Shown: one piece after another, positions 27,147-36,713 of the stretch | Layout: every line of letters starts with the position of its first letter | How positions within the stretch are numbered: position 1 is the first letter of the stretch | Program-made: the position numbers and the translations under genes | Assembly (NCBI RefSeq): GCF_037450285.1 | Contig: NZ_JAQISN010000001.1 | Coordinates: forward strand, 1,860,001 to 1,924,000 | Length of the DNA: 64,000 nucleotides | From: Erwinia sp. SLM-02 | Lineage (GTDB): Bacteria > Pseudomonadota > Gammaproteobacteria > Enterobacterales > Enterobacteriaceae | Reading direction: 5' to 3' | The notes under the pieces: model-generated | Database searches by the model: none | What the model saw: the letters and a program-made list of their open reading frames with translations, nothing else | Told to the model about the DNA's origin: nothing

Positions 27147-29081
27147 ATGAATATATTCGATCACTATCGTCAGCGTTATGAAGCTGCCAAGGACGAAGAG
27201 TTCACACTGCAGGAATTTCTTACCATCTGTCGGCAGGATCGCAGTGCATACGCCAACGCGGCGGAACGACTGCTAATGGCAATCGGTGAACCCGTAATGG
27301 TCGACACCGCTCAGGAGCCTCGCCTTTCCCGGCTGTTCTCAAATCGTGTGATTGCACGTTACCCGGCGTTTGAAGAGTTTTACGGCATGGAGGAAGCGAT
27401 TGAACAAATCGTCTCCTACCTGAAACACGCCGCCCAGGGGCTGGAAGAGAAGAAACAGATCCTGTACCTGCTGGGTCCGGTCGGTGGCGGTAAATCCTCC
27501 CTTGCAGAGCGGCTGAAATCGCTGATGCAGCGCGTGCCTATCTATGTCCTCAGCGCGGACGGCGAACGCAGCCCGGTCAACGACCACCCGCTCTGCCTGT
27601 TCAATCCACAGGAGGATGCCAATATTCTGGATAAAGAATACGGCGTCCCGCGTCGCTATCTTGGCACCATCATGTCTCCGTGGGCGGCGAAGCGCCTGCA
27701 TGATTTCGGCGGGGATATCACCCGCTTCAAGGTGGTCAAGGTCTGGCCGTCTATTCTGGAACAGATTGCCATCGCCAAAACCGAACCGGGTGATGAGAAT
27801 AATCAGGATATCTCCGCGCTGGTGGGGAAAGTGGATATCCGCAAGCTGGAGAATCACGCCCAGAACGATCCTGATGCCTACGGTTATTCCGGCGCGCTGT
27901 GCCGGGCAAACCAGGGGATCATGGAATTCGTTGAGATGTTCAAAGCGCCGATAAAAGTGCTCCACCCGCTGCTCACCGCTACGCAGGAGGGCAACTATAA
28001 CGGCACCGAAGGCATCTCCGCCCTGCCGTTTAACGGTATTATCCTCGCACACTCTAACGAATCCGAGTGGGTGACGTTCCGTAATAACAAGAACAACGAA
28101 GCGTTCCTTGACCGCGTATATATCGTCAAGGTTCCCTACTGCCTGCGGGTCTCTGAAGAGATCAAGATCTACGAAAAACTGCTGGTTAACAGCGAGCTGA
28201 CGCATGCTCCGTGCGCGCCGGGAACCCTGGAGACGCTGGCTCGATTCTCAATTCTTTCCCGTCTGAAAGAGCCGGAAAACTCCAGCAGCTACTCGAAAAT
28301 GCGGGTCTACGACGGTGAAAGCCTGAAGGATACCGATCCGAAAGCTAAATCCTATCAGGAGTATCGTGACTACGCCGGTGTGGATGAAGGCATGAACGGG
28401 TTGTCAACCCGCTTCGCCTTTAAAATCCTCTCCCGCGTGTTCAACTTCGACCACGTGGAGGTGGCGGCTAACCCGGTACACCTGTTCTACGTGCTGGAAC
28501 AGCAGATTGACCGCGAGCAGTTCCCGCAGGAGCAGGCGGAGAAATACCTTGAGCATCTGAAAGGCTATCTGATCCCGAAATACGCCGAGTTTATTGGCAA
28601 AGAGATCCAGACCGCCTACCTGGAATCCTACTCTGAATACGGCCAGAATATTTTTGACCGCTATGTCACCTATGCCGACTTCTGGATCCAGGATCAGGAA
28701 TACCGCGACCCGGATACCGGACAGCTGTTCGATCGTGAATCGCTGAATGCGGAACTGGAGAAAATCGAGAAGCCCGCCGGGATCAGTAACCCGAAAGACT
28801 TCCGTAACGAAATCGTCAACTTTGTGCTGCGCGCCCGGGCGCATAATAACGGCCGGAACCCGAACTGGACCAGCTACGAGAAGCTGCGCACCGTCATCGA
28901 GAAGAAAATGTTCTCCAACACGGAGGAGCTGCTGCCGGTGATTTCGTTTAACGCGAAAACATCCACCGATGAGCAGAAAAAACACGACGACTTCGTCGAT
29001 CGCATGATGGAAAAAGGCTATACCCGTAAACAGGTTCGCCTGCTGTGCGAGTGGTATCTGCGCGTCAGGAAGTCATCCTGA
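27147..29081 (+). CDS. yeaG: PrkA-family serine protein kinase YeaG
   Basis: A 644-residue AAA+-type protein of the PrkA family, reported to autophosphorylate and to act in adaptation to nitrogen and nutrient starvation in E. coli. The N-terminal PrkA AAA domain carries the Walker A LLGPVGGGKSS (about residues 108-118), and a C-terminal PrkA kinase-like domain follows. Start ATG with AAGGACGG upstream. It is the first gene of yeaG-yeaH behind the sigma-54 promoter. The physiological target is not clearly established. Confidence 0.95.
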   Translation: MNIFDHYRQRYEAAKDEEFTLQEFLTICRQDRSAYANAAERLLMAIGEPVMVDTAQEPRLSRLFSNRVIARYPAFEEFYGMEEAIEQIVSYLKHAAQGLEEKKQILYLLGPVGGGKSSLAERLKSLMQRVPIYVLSADGERSPVNDHPLCLFNPQEDANILDKEYGVPRRYLGTIMSPWAAKRLHDFGGDITRFKVVKVWPSILEQIAIAKTEPGDENNQDISALVGKVDIRKLENHAQNDPDAYGYSGALCRANQGIMEFVEMFKAPIKVLHPLLTATQEGNYNGTEGISALPFNGIILAHSNESEWVTFRNNKNNEAFLDRVYIVKVPYCLRVSEEIKIYEKLLVNSELTHAPCAPGTLETLARFSILSRLKEPENSSSYSKMRVYDGESLKDTDPKAKSYQEYRDYAGVDEGMNGLSTRFAFKILSRVFNFDHVEVAANPVHLFYVLEQQIDREQFPQEQAEKYLEHLKGYLIPKYAEFIGKEIQTAYLESYSEYGQNIFDRYVTYADFWIQDQEYRDPDTGQLFDRESLNAELEKIEKPAGISNPKDFRNEIVNFVLRARAHNNGRNPNWTSYEKLRTVIEKKMFSNTEELLPVISFNAKTSTDEQKKHDDFVDRMMEKGYTRKQVRLLCEWYLRVRKSS

Positions 29082-29104
29082 CGTTCAGGTCACTGCTTAA
29101 GCCT

Positions 29105-29132
29105 TCGGCCCGGAAGCGTCATCCCGGGCCGA
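29105..29132 (+). other. Intercistronic hairpin, yeaG / yeaH
   Basis: A nine-base-pair GC stem TCGGCCCGG / CCGGGCCGA with a ten-base loop sits in the 134-bp gap. No T-run follows. It may stabilise the upstream mRNA or partly attenuate transcription, giving different levels of YeaG and YeaH. Confidence 0.5.
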
Positions 29133-29215
29133 TCGGCGATGGCAGATTCGCAGGAAGTGCATCAGGGCGGGTTCGGGCGATGTCCCAGCCGCCTGCAACG
29201 TAGTATGGGGGAGCT

Positions 29216-30496
29216 ATGGCCTATTTTATCGATCGGCGTCTTAACGGCAAAAATAAAAGCGCGGTAAACCGCCAGCGCTTTTTGCGCCGCTATAAGTCGC
29301 AAATCAAACAGTCGATCTCCGAGGCCATCAACAAGCGTTCGGTTACCGACGTCGAAAGCGGCGAATCCGTCTCTATTCCCGTTGAGGATATCAACGAACC
29401 CGCGTTCCATCAGGGCCGCGGAGGCCAGCGTCACCGGGTACATCCGGGTAACGACCACTTCGTGCAGAACGACCGCGTGGAACGTCCGCAGGGCGGTGGC
29501 GGCGGGAGCGGAAGCGGTCAGGGCAACGCCAGCCAGGACGGTGAAGGCCAGGATGAATTTGTATTCAACATCTCGAAAGATGAGTATCTGGATCTGCTGT
29601 TTGAAGATCTGGCCCTGCCGAATCTGAAGAAGAATCAGCATCGTCAGCTTAACGAGTATAAAACCCATCGGGCGGGCTATACCGCCAACGGCGTTCCGGC
29701 CAACATCAGCGTGGTTCGATCCCTGCAAAACTCGCTGGCGCGCCGCACGGCGATGACCGCCGGCAAACGCCGAACGCTGGCCGAGCTGGAAGAAACGCTG
29801 AAAACCGTTGAAAACAGCGAGCCGGCAAAGCTGCTGGAGGAAGAACAGCTGCGTAAGGAGATTGCCGAACTCCGCGCCCGTATCAAACGGGTTCCGTTTA
29901 TTGATACGTTCGATTTACGCTACAAGAATTTTGAAAAACGCCCCGAGCCTTCCAGCCAGGCCGTGATGTTCTGCCTGATGGACGTTTCCGGTTCGATGGA
30001 CCAGGCCACCAAAGATATGGCCAAGCGCTTTTATATCCTGCTGTATCTGTTCCTCAGCCGGACCTATAAAAACGTGGATGTGGTTTACATTCGCCACCAT
30101 ACGCAGGCGAAGGAAGTCGATGAGCAGGAGTTTTTCTACTCGCAGGAAACCGGCGGTACGATCGTTTCCAGCGCGTTAAAACTGATGGATGAAGTGGTCA
30201 AAGAGCGCTATGACCCCGCGCAGTGGAATATCTACGCCGCGCAGGCGTCCGATGGCGACAACTGGGCCGATGATTCCCCGCTTTGCCACGAGCTGCTGGC
30301 GAAAAATATCCTGCCGGTGGTGCGTTATTACAGCTATATCGAAATCACCCGCCGTGCCCATCAGACGCTGTGGCGCGAGTATGAAAATCTGCAAACCCGC
30401 TTCGATAACTTTGCCATTCAGCATATTCGTGAGCAGGAAGATATCTACCCGGTGTTCCGCGCCCTGTTCCAGAAGCAGGTTGAGGAAAATTACTGA
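29216..30496 (+). CDS. yeaH: DUF444 (VWA-like) protein YeaH
   Basis: A 426-residue member of the UPF0229/DUF444 family. A low-complexity Gly/Ser/Gln segment near residues 85-110 divides a basic N-terminus from a von Willebrand A-like domain with the metal-site motif MDVSGSM at about residue 257. A coiled-coil-like charged stretch lies around 180-220. It is always found next to prkA/yeaG and, with ycgB (SpoVR), forms a widely conserved stress trio; ycgB is about 6 kb away here. The molecular role is unknown. Confidence 0.93.
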   Translation: MAYFIDRRLNGKNKSAVNRQRFLRRYKSQIKQSISEAINKRSVTDVESGESVSIPVEDINEPAFHQGRGGQRHRVHPGNDHFVQNDRVERPQGGGGGSGSGQGNASQDGEGQDEFVFNISKDEYLDLLFEDLALPNLKKNQHRQLNEYKTHRAGYTANGVPANISVVRSLQNSLARRTAMTAGKRRTLAELEETLKTVENSEPAKLLEEEQLRKEIAELRARIKRVPFIDTFDLRYKNFEKRPEPSSQAVMFCLMDVSGSMDQATKDMAKRFYILLYLFLSRTYKNVDVVYIRHHTQAKEVDEQEFFYSQETGGTIVSSALKLMDEVVKERYDPAQWNIYAAQASDGDNWADDSPLCHELLAKNILPVVRYYSYIEITRRAHQTLWREYENLQTRFDNFAIQHIREQEDIYPVFRALFQKQVEENY

Positions 30497-30505
30497 TCCC
30501 GTCTG

Positions 30506-30530
30506 CGCCGGTAGCGCCCTGCTACCGGCG
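30506..30530 (+). terminator. Hairpin after yeaH
   Basis: A perfect ten-base-pair stem CGCCGGTAGC / GCTACCGGCG with a five-base loop begins 10 bp past the yeaH stop. It is followed by TTGAATG, not a T-run. Confidence 0.6.
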
Positions 30531-30747
30531 TTGAATGCAGGATTAACGGCCATTTATGCCTGATTACGGGCGCTACGCGTGCCGGATGGCAGAAAAATTC
30601 CCTTTTGCGCACTCAGCGGTATTCATTCCGGCGGTTTTTACGCTATTTTATCCCCTGTATTCAACTGAGTGACCTCGGTTTTTTAAACCTTTTCTCCGCC
30701 ACGCACTATCTGTAAAAAAAATTTTAACCTGTTGGGAGACACACCTT

Positions 30748-32475
30748 TTGGAAGCCAGCGCGATTTACAGTTTATTTATCATTGGTTCAGTGCTGGTTGC
30801 CGCAAGCATACTGCTGAGTTCCTTTTCCTCCCGCCTGGGCATTCCGATTCTGGTTATCTTCCTGGCGCTCGGCATGCTGGCGGGCGTTGACGGCATCGGC
30901 GGCATTGTTTTTAACAACTATCCGGTCGCGTACCTGGTCAGTAACCTTGCCCTGGCGGTGATCCTGCTCGATGGCGGCATGCGAACCCAGGCCAGCTCCT
31001 TCAGGGTGGCCCTCGGCCCGGCGCTGTCGCTGGCGACGGTGGGCGTGCTGATCACCGCCGGTCTGACCGGCATGGCCGCCGCCTGGCTGTTTGATTTAAA
31101 TATGATGAACGGCTTCCTGATTGGGGCGATTATTGGCTCCACCGATGCGGCAGCGGTTTTCTCGCTGCTCGGCGGAAAAGGGCTTAACGAGCGCGTCAGC
31201 GCCACGCTGGAGATTGAGTCAGGCAGCAACGATCCGATGGCGGTGTTTCTGACCATCACCCTGATCGAGATGATTCAGAAAGGCCAGAACGGGCTGGACA
31301 TGATGTTCGTTATTCATCTGATCCAGGAGTTTGGCCTGGGCATCGCACTGGGCATTGGCGGCGGCTGGGGGCTGCTGCAGCTGATTAACCGCATTTCACT
31401 GCCCCCGGGCCTTTATCCGCTGCTGGCCCTGAGCGGCGGTATTCTGGTGTTCTCCCTGACCACCGCGCTGGAAGGCAGCGGGATCCTGGCGGTGTACCTC
31501 TGCGGGTTTGTGCTCGGCAACCGGCCGATCCGCAGCCGTCACGGCATTCTGCAAACCTTCGACGGCATGGCCTGGCTCAGCCAGATCGGCATGTTTCTGG
31601 TGCTGGGGCTGCTGGTTAACCCGCTCGACCTGTGGCATATCGCCGTACCGGCGATGCTGCTGTCACTGTGGCTGATCCTCGTTGCCCGTCCACTGTCGGT
31701 GATGGTGGGCCTGCTGCCGTTTCGCGGTTTCAATATTCGTGAGCGCTTCTTTATTAGCTGGGTTGGGCTGCGCGGTGCGGTACCGATTATCCTCGCCGTA
31801 TTCCCGATGATGGCGGGTCTGCCCCACGCCTCGCTGTTCTTCAATATCGCCTTCTTCGTAGTGCTGGTTTCGCTGATTGTGCAGGGCACCTCGCTGGGCT
31901 TCGCCGCCCGTAAAGCCAGGGTCATCGTTCCCCCGACCGCCTCCCCGATTTCGCGCATTGGCCTGGATATCCATCCCGAAAATCCGTGGGAGCATTTTGT
32001 TTACCAGCTCAGCGCCGATAAGTGGTGCGTCGGTGCCGCCCTGCGCGACCTGCATATGCCGCGGGAAACGCGTATCGCCGCCCTGTTCCGCAATAATCAG
32101 CTGCTGCACCCCACGGGCAATACGCGGCTGCGCGAGGGGGATATCCTTTGCGTAATTGGCCGCGATCGCGATCTCCCGGCGCTGGGCAAGCTGTTCAGCC
32201 AGTCCCCGCCGCTCGAACTCGACCAGCGATTCTTCGGCGACTTTATTCTGCAGGCCGATGCGCGCCTGCAGGATGTCTCTGAAATTTATGGCATCGACCT
32301 TGATGAAGAAAATGACAAACAGCAGACACTCGGGAAGCTGGTTTCCGACATCATTGGTGGTGCTCCGGTGGTCGGCGATCAGGTTGAGTGGAAAAATATG
32401 ATCTGGACCGTGGCGGAAAAAGAAGATAACGAAATTATTAAGGTTGGGGTGCGCGTGCAGCAGGATAAAGAATAA
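30748..32475 (+). CDS. cvrA: Cell-volume regulation K+(Na+)/H+ antiporter (CvrA / NhaP2)
   Basis: A 575-residue CPA1 antiporter. About twelve membrane helices (residues 5-390) include the transport-core segment LEIESGSNDPMAVFLTI with the expected Asn-Asp pair. Cytosolic RCK_C/TrkA-C and CorC_HlyC-type domains follow (about 400-575). The conserved N-terminus aligns with E. coli CvrA only if translation starts at the TTG at 30748; GGGAGA precedes it. Vibrio NhaP2 exchanges K+ for H+; the substrate here is inferred. In E. coli cvrA is next to dadX, but here an MFS gene intervenes. Confidence 0.93.
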   Translation: MEASAIYSLFIIGSVLVAASILLSSFSSRLGIPILVIFLALGMLAGVDGIGGIVFNNYPVAYLVSNLALAVILLDGGMRTQASSFRVALGPALSLATVGVLITAGLTGMAAAWLFDLNMMNGFLIGAIIGSTDAAAVFSLLGGKGLNERVSATLEIESGSNDPMAVFLTITLIEMIQKGQNGLDMMFVIHLIQEFGLGIALGIGGGWGLLQLINRISLPPGLYPLLALSGGILVFSLTTALEGSGILAVYLCGFVLGNRPIRSRHGILQTFDGMAWLSQIGMFLVLGLLVNPLDLWHIAVPAMLLSLWLILVARPLSVMVGLLPFRGFNIRERFFISWVGLRGAVPIILAVFPMMAGLPHASLFFNIAFFVVLVSLIVQGTSLGFAARKARVIVPPTASPISRIGLDIHPENPWEHFVYQLSADKWCVGAALRDLHMPRETRIAALFRNNQLLHPTGNTRLREGDILCVIGRDRDLPALGKLFSQSPPLELDQRFFGDFILQADARLQDVSEIYGIDLDEENDKQQTLGKLVSDIIGGAPVVGDQVEWKNMIWTVAEKEDNEIIKVGVRVQQDKE

Positions 32476-32484
32476 CAACCCGGC

Positions 32485-32513
32485 GTAAGGAGACAATTCC
32501 TCTGTCTCCTTAC
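32485..32513 (+). terminator. cvrA terminator
   Basis: A perfect ten-base-pair stem GTAAGGAGAC / GTCTCCTTAC with a nine-base loop lies 9 bp past the cvrA stop. A loose T-rich stretch follows (ACTTAATGCTTTTC). Confidence 0.65.
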
Positions 32514-32586
32514 ACTTAATGCTTTTCTTTTCCGTGGGTAATCTCTACCCTGTACGGCTTGCTTTAATTTGGATCTTACTTCTGTC

Positions 32587-33777
32587 ATGCAAAAATTCAC
32601 CCTGCTGCTGCTCAGCCTGGTTCTGCTTGCCCCGCTGGGCATCGATCTCTATCTGCCTACTCTGCCGGACATCGCCGTTGGATTAAGCACGCCCGTATCC
32701 ACTATTCAGACCACCATCCCTCTTTTCCTGCTGGTGATGGGGCTTGGGCAAATTGTTGCCGGGCCGCTGGTGGATAATCTGGGACGGAAACCGATCGCTA
32801 TCTTCGGTCTGCTGCTTTACATTGCCGGCAGCATTATGGCGGCCACCGCAGACGCCTGGTTACAGTTCCTCGCCGCGCGAATTATTCAGGGCTGTGCCGT
32901 ATGCTGCACGGCGGTTGTCGCCTTCAGCGGGGTGCGTGACCGCCTGGACGGTGATGATGCCGCCCGCGCCTATGGTTTCCTTAACGGCGCGCTGAATATC
33001 GTCCCGGCGCTGGCTCCGCTGCTGGGCGGCCTGCTGGCGGAAGCCTTTAACTGGCGCGCGCCCTTCTGGTTCCTAACCCTTTACGCGCTGGGCATCGGCC
33101 TGCTGGTGGTGTTCTTCCTGCCGGAAACACGCCCGGCGGATACACAAAAAGTGAAAGGACTGCCGCTGCGCCAGTACTGGCAGATCCTGCGCCAGCCGCG
33201 TTTCCTGGCGTTCGCTTTCGCCAACGCCGGGGCGCTGGGTATGGTGCTGACCTATGTATCGCTGGCACCCAACGTCCTGATGACCGAAGGCCGCCTTTCT
33301 GCCCTGCAGTTCTCGATTGCATTTGGTGCCAACGGCTTCTGGATTATGCTGGTCAGCGTGCTGGTCAATAAGGTGATTCGCAAGCTGGGTCGTCCGATCT
33401 GCCTGGCGATTGGGGCGCTGGCTATGACGGCAGGAGCCGTGATGCTGATGGCTGGCGTCTGGCTGCTGCCCGAGGCCTGGCAGACAAACTGGGCGCTGTA
33501 TATGCTGCCTGTGGCGGTGTCCGTTGCCGGACTGGCCTTTACCGTTGGCCCGGCCACCAGCTACGCGCTGGAACCCTATCAGCAGCAGGCCGGTGTGGCT
33601 TCCGCGCTGGCGGGCTTTATTCAGATGGCGGGCGGATCGTCAGCGGGGCTGGTGATGATGGCGCTGCCGCTGGCCGAGAAGTCGGCGCTGGCGCTGATGA
33701 TGGTGGCGGGTGCGCTGCTGGCGTTTATCGCCTGGCGCTTCAGTAAGAAAGTGCGCGGTACGCTGACCGCGCTCTGA
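32587..33777 (+). CDS. Bcr/CflA-type MFS drug exporter
   Basis: A 396-residue major facilitator with about twelve membrane segments. The family signatures are visible: GIDLYLPTLPDIA in helix 1, the loop 2-3 motif GPLVDNLGRKP, GCAVCCTAVVAF and FLPETRP at the end of helix 6. It resembles MdtL/Bcr-type exporters (TIGR00710). ATG at 32587 is preferred because helix 1 follows at once; a TTG six codons earlier is possible and neither has a strong ribosome-binding site. It lies in the cvrA-dadX interval, which has no extra gene in E. coli, and converges on dadX with only 9 bp between. The substrate is unknown. Confidence 0.85.
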   Translation: MQKFTLLLLSLVLLAPLGIDLYLPTLPDIAVGLSTPVSTIQTTIPLFLLVMGLGQIVAGPLVDNLGRKPIAIFGLLLYIAGSIMAATADAWLQFLAARIIQGCAVCCTAVVAFSGVRDRLDGDDAARAYGFLNGALNIVPALAPLLGGLLAEAFNWRAPFWFLTLYALGIGLLVVFFLPETRPADTQKVKGLPLRQYWQILRQPRFLAFAFANAGALGMVLTYVSLAPNVLMTEGRLSALQFSIAFGANGFWIMLVSVLVNKVIRKLGRPICLAIGALAMTAGAVMLMAGVWLLPEAWQTNWALYMLPVAVSVAGLAFTVGPATSYALEPYQQQAGVASALAGFIQMAGGSSAGLVMMALPLAEKSALALMMVAGALLAFIAWRFSKKVRGTLTAL

Positions 33778-33786
33778 GTCAGACGA

Positions 33787-34857
33787 TCACACTACAACAA
33801 CCGGCACTCTCGGTGCGAGCGCGCACATCAGCTCATAACCGACGGTGCCGGATGCCGCTGCGACATCATCTATCTTGACGTGATTTCCCCACAGCTCCAC
33901 CGCGCTGCCGATACCGGCCTGCGGACACGGGGTTAAATCAACGGTGATCATATCCATGGAGACGCGGCCAACGATGCGCGTCATCACGCCATCCACCATC
34001 ACCGGCGTGCCGGTCGGTGAAATGCGCGGGTAGCCGTCGGCATAGCCGCAGGCAACCACCCCGATGCGCTGCTCTTCCTCCGCACGATACAGACCACCGT
34101 AGCCTACTCTGGCTCCGACGCCCAGCTGCTGCACGCCGATAATTTCACTGGTTAAGGTCATCACCGGCTTCAGCCCGTTACCGGCGATGTCCTGCCAGCG
34201 GCCGCTCGGTGAAGCACCGTAAAGAATAATGCCGGGGCGCACCCAGTCGTGATGCGTTTGCGGGTGCCACAGCGTGGCGGCAGAGTTCGCGAGGCTGCGC
34301 GGGCAGTCAAGGCCTTCCGCCGCCTGCTCGATACGTTTCAGCGGTTCGGCAATGCCCTCTTCCGTCTCCGCTTCGGCAAAGTGCGCCATCAGCGTGATTT
34401 CACCCACGTTGGGCAGCGAACGCAGTTTCTGCCACGCGTTATGCACCTGATCCGGCTGGAAACCAAGCCGGTTCATCCCGCTGTTCATCTTAAGGTAAAT
34501 ATCCAGCGGCGCGGAGAGCCTGGCTTTCGCCAGCGCCTGGATCTGCCAGTTGCTGTGCACGCTGGTCGTCAGGCGGTAGCGATCGAGAGTTTCGAGATCT
34601 TCCGGATGGAAAAACCCCTCCAGCAGCAGGATGGGTTTCTTCCAGCCGCGCTCGCGCAGCAGGATGGCCTCTTCCAGATTCAGCAGCCCAAAACCATCGG
34701 TGTCCTGCAGGCTCTGCCAGACGCGGTCAATACCGTGGCCATAGGCGTTAGCCTTCACCACCGACCACAGGCGCGAACCGCCCGCGGCCTGGCGGGCAAC
34801 GGCCAGGTTTTGCCGCAACGCGGCGGTATCGATCGTTGCGACAATCGGACGCGACAT
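33787..34857 (-). CDS. dadX: Alanine racemase, catabolic
   Basis: A PLP-dependent racemase interconverting L- and D-alanine, feeding DadA. The 356-residue protein (same length as E. coli DadX) carries the PLP lysine Lys35 in VVKANAYGHG and the opposing catalytic tyrosine in RVGYGGLYR. It is 30 bp downstream of dadA in the same direction, which marks it as the catabolic DadX and not the biosynthetic Alr. Confidence 0.96.
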   Translation of the reverse strand: MSRPIVATIDTAALRQNLAVARQAAGGSRLWSVVKANAYGHGIDRVWQSLQDTDGFGLLNLEEAILLRERGWKKPILLLEGFFHPEDLETLDRYRLTTSVHSNWQIQALAKARLSAPLDIYLKMNSGMNRLGFQPDQVHNAWQKLRSLPNVGEITLMAHFAEAETEEGIAEPLKRIEQAAEGLDCPRSLANSAATLWHPQTHHDWVRPGIILYGASPSGRWQDIAGNGLKPVMTLTSEIIGVQQLGVGARVGYGGLYRAEEEQRIGVVACGYADGYPRISPTGTPVMVDGVMTRIVGRVSMDMITVDLTPCPQAGIGSAVELWGNHVKIDDVAAASGTVGYELMCALAPRVPVVVV

Positions 34858-34887
34858 ACTCTCTCCTTTTGCTTTTAATACGGTAAA

Positions 34888-36189
34888 TTAACGGATACCG
34901 GCACCGTGCAGCGAGCGGGCCGGAGCCGGCGTATAGCCCGGCAGATAGCGCATTACCGACAGATCTTCCGCCATAATCGCCGGCGTTTTACCCGTAATAA
35001 TATCCGCGAGGAGCTGACCGGATCCGCAGGCCATCGTCCAGCCCAGAGTACCATGACCGGTATTAAGGTACAGGTTTTTCAATGGGGTACGGCCCACGAT
35101 AGGCGTTCCGTCCGGGGTCATCGGGCGCAGTCCGCTCCAGAACGTCGCCGCGGCCACATCCCCCCCATTCGGGAAGAGATCGCGCACCACCATTTCCAGC
35201 GTTCCGCGGCGTGCCGGTAATAATTTTGTATTATAGCCAACAATTTCCGCCATTCCGCCGACGCGGATACGATTATCAAAGCGTGTGATCGCCACCTTAT
35301 AAGTTTCATCCAGCACGGTGGAAACCGGCGCGGCACTCTCGTCGGTGATCGGTACGGTAAGCGAATAGCCTTTCAGCGGATAGACCGGGATTTTGACCAT
35401 GTCGTGCAGCAGCGCGGTGGAAAACGAACCAAATGCCACCACGTAAGCGTCAGCGGTAACCACTTCCTCGCCGCACTTCACCCCGCGGATCTGATTCCCT
35501 TCCTGCAGCAGCGCATCGACCTGCATATTGAAGCGGAAATTAACCCCCGCTTCCGCCGCCATTCTGGCCAGGCGCTGAGTGAACAGCTGGCAGTCGCCGG
35601 TTTCATCGTTAGGCAGGCGCAGGCCGCCGGTCAGTTTATGCTGGGTGGTCGCCAGCGCGGGCTCTACCCGCGCCAGGTCTGCGGCCTCCAGCAGTTCATA
35701 AGGCACCCCGGCCTCTTTCAGCACGGCGATATCCTTCGCCGCACTTTCATACTGCTGCGCGGTACGAAACAGCTGCAGCGTACCGCCCTGGCGGCCCTCA
35801 TAGGCAATGCCCGTTTCCTGGCGCAGCGCTTTCAGGCAGTCGCGGCTGTACTCGGAGATGCGCACCATACGGCTTTTGTTCTGCTGGTAGTGGTTCATAT
35901 CGCAGTTGCGCAGCATCTGCCACATCCACTCCAGCTGGAAGCGGCTGCCGTCCAGACGAATGGCCAGCGGCGCATGGCGCTGGAACATCCATTTTACCGC
36001 CTTCAGCGGCACACCCGGTGCGGCCCACGGGGCAGCATAGCCCGGAGAAATTTGTCCGGCGTTGCCGGCACTGGTCTCCAGCGCCGCATCCGGCTGGCGA
36101 TCGATGACCGTGACTTCGTGCCCCGCCTGCGCCAGATACCACGCACTGGCCACGCCGACCACCCCACTACCGAGAATGACAACACGCAT
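34888..36189 (-). CDS. dadA: D-amino acid dehydrogenase, FAD subunit
   Basis: A membrane-associated flavoprotein that oxidises D-alanine to pyruvate and passes electrons to the quinone pool. The 433-residue protein begins with the FAD motif MRVVILGSGVVGVASAW and ends with a second FAD-contact region NTGHGTLGWTMACGSG. The ATG at 36189 with GGGG upstream gives the conserved start. It heads dadA-dadX. In E. coli the operon is induced by alanine through Lrp with CRP; a CRP-like site is in the region upstream. Confidence 0.96.
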   Translation of the reverse strand: MRVVILGSGVVGVASAWYLAQAGHEVTVIDRQPDAALETSAGNAGQISPGYAAPWAAPGVPLKAVKWMFQRHAPLAIRLDGSRFQLEWMWQMLRNCDMNHYQQNKSRMVRISEYSRDCLKALRQETGIAYEGRQGGTLQLFRTAQQYESAAKDIAVLKEAGVPYELLEAADLARVEPALATTQHKLTGGLRLPNDETGDCQLFTQRLARMAAEAGVNFRFNMQVDALLQEGNQIRGVKCGEEVVTADAYVVAFGSFSTALLHDMVKIPVYPLKGYSLTVPITDESAAPVSTVLDETYKVAITRFDNRIRVGGMAEIVGYNTKLLPARRGTLEMVVRDLFPNGGDVAAATFWSGLRPMTPDGTPIVGRTPLKNLYLNTGHGTLGWTMACGSGQLLADIITGKTPAIMAEDLSVMRYLPGYTPAPARSLHGAGIR

Positions 36190-36713
36190 ACTGAACCCCA
36201 ACTGGTTTACAAAAGAACATTACACTGTGTGAGAGCTTTAATTACCGAGTAAACCACCAGGAAAAGCGCTCACTCTCCGCTGACAAATTTCACATATTTT
36301 TCACCCAGCCAGCGAATAAAAACAAGATATCACTACGAATACAGTCATAAATTCTTCTTTTTTTATAATGGCAGCATCTTAAAAACCTTTTTTGGAATAA
36401 AACGCCTGTTGACAGCACAAACCTTTTACATCATAGGTTTTGGTTATAAACAGGATTAAATCCTGAAAATCGCCCGCTATTGGGCATTTCCCATCACGTA
36501 AATATCTTTTTTTAAATCGTGCTCTATTTTCTGTCGAAGATTTCATTTGTTTTCACGGGAGGGATAAGAGACAGTGAACTATCATTGAGATATTGGCTTT
36601 TATTCCAGGCTTATCAACGCGGCACAGCGGCGGGGATGGGTTGACATGAAAACGGACATTTTGTCGCTACGTGCTGTATCGCCAGAAACCGGTTTTATAA
36701 AAAGGGGTGCGCT
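36190..36713. promoter_or_regulatory. dadA-ycgB divergent control region
   Basis: A 524-bp AT-rich region without a gene. A CRP-like half-conserved site GCTGA-N6-TCACA is at 36279-36294, in a position suited to dadA. A -35 hexamer TTGACA at 36409-36414 faces ycgB, with only a weak -10 (CATAGG). Several A/T tracts fit Lrp-type binding. None of these assignments is firm. Confidence 0.4.
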
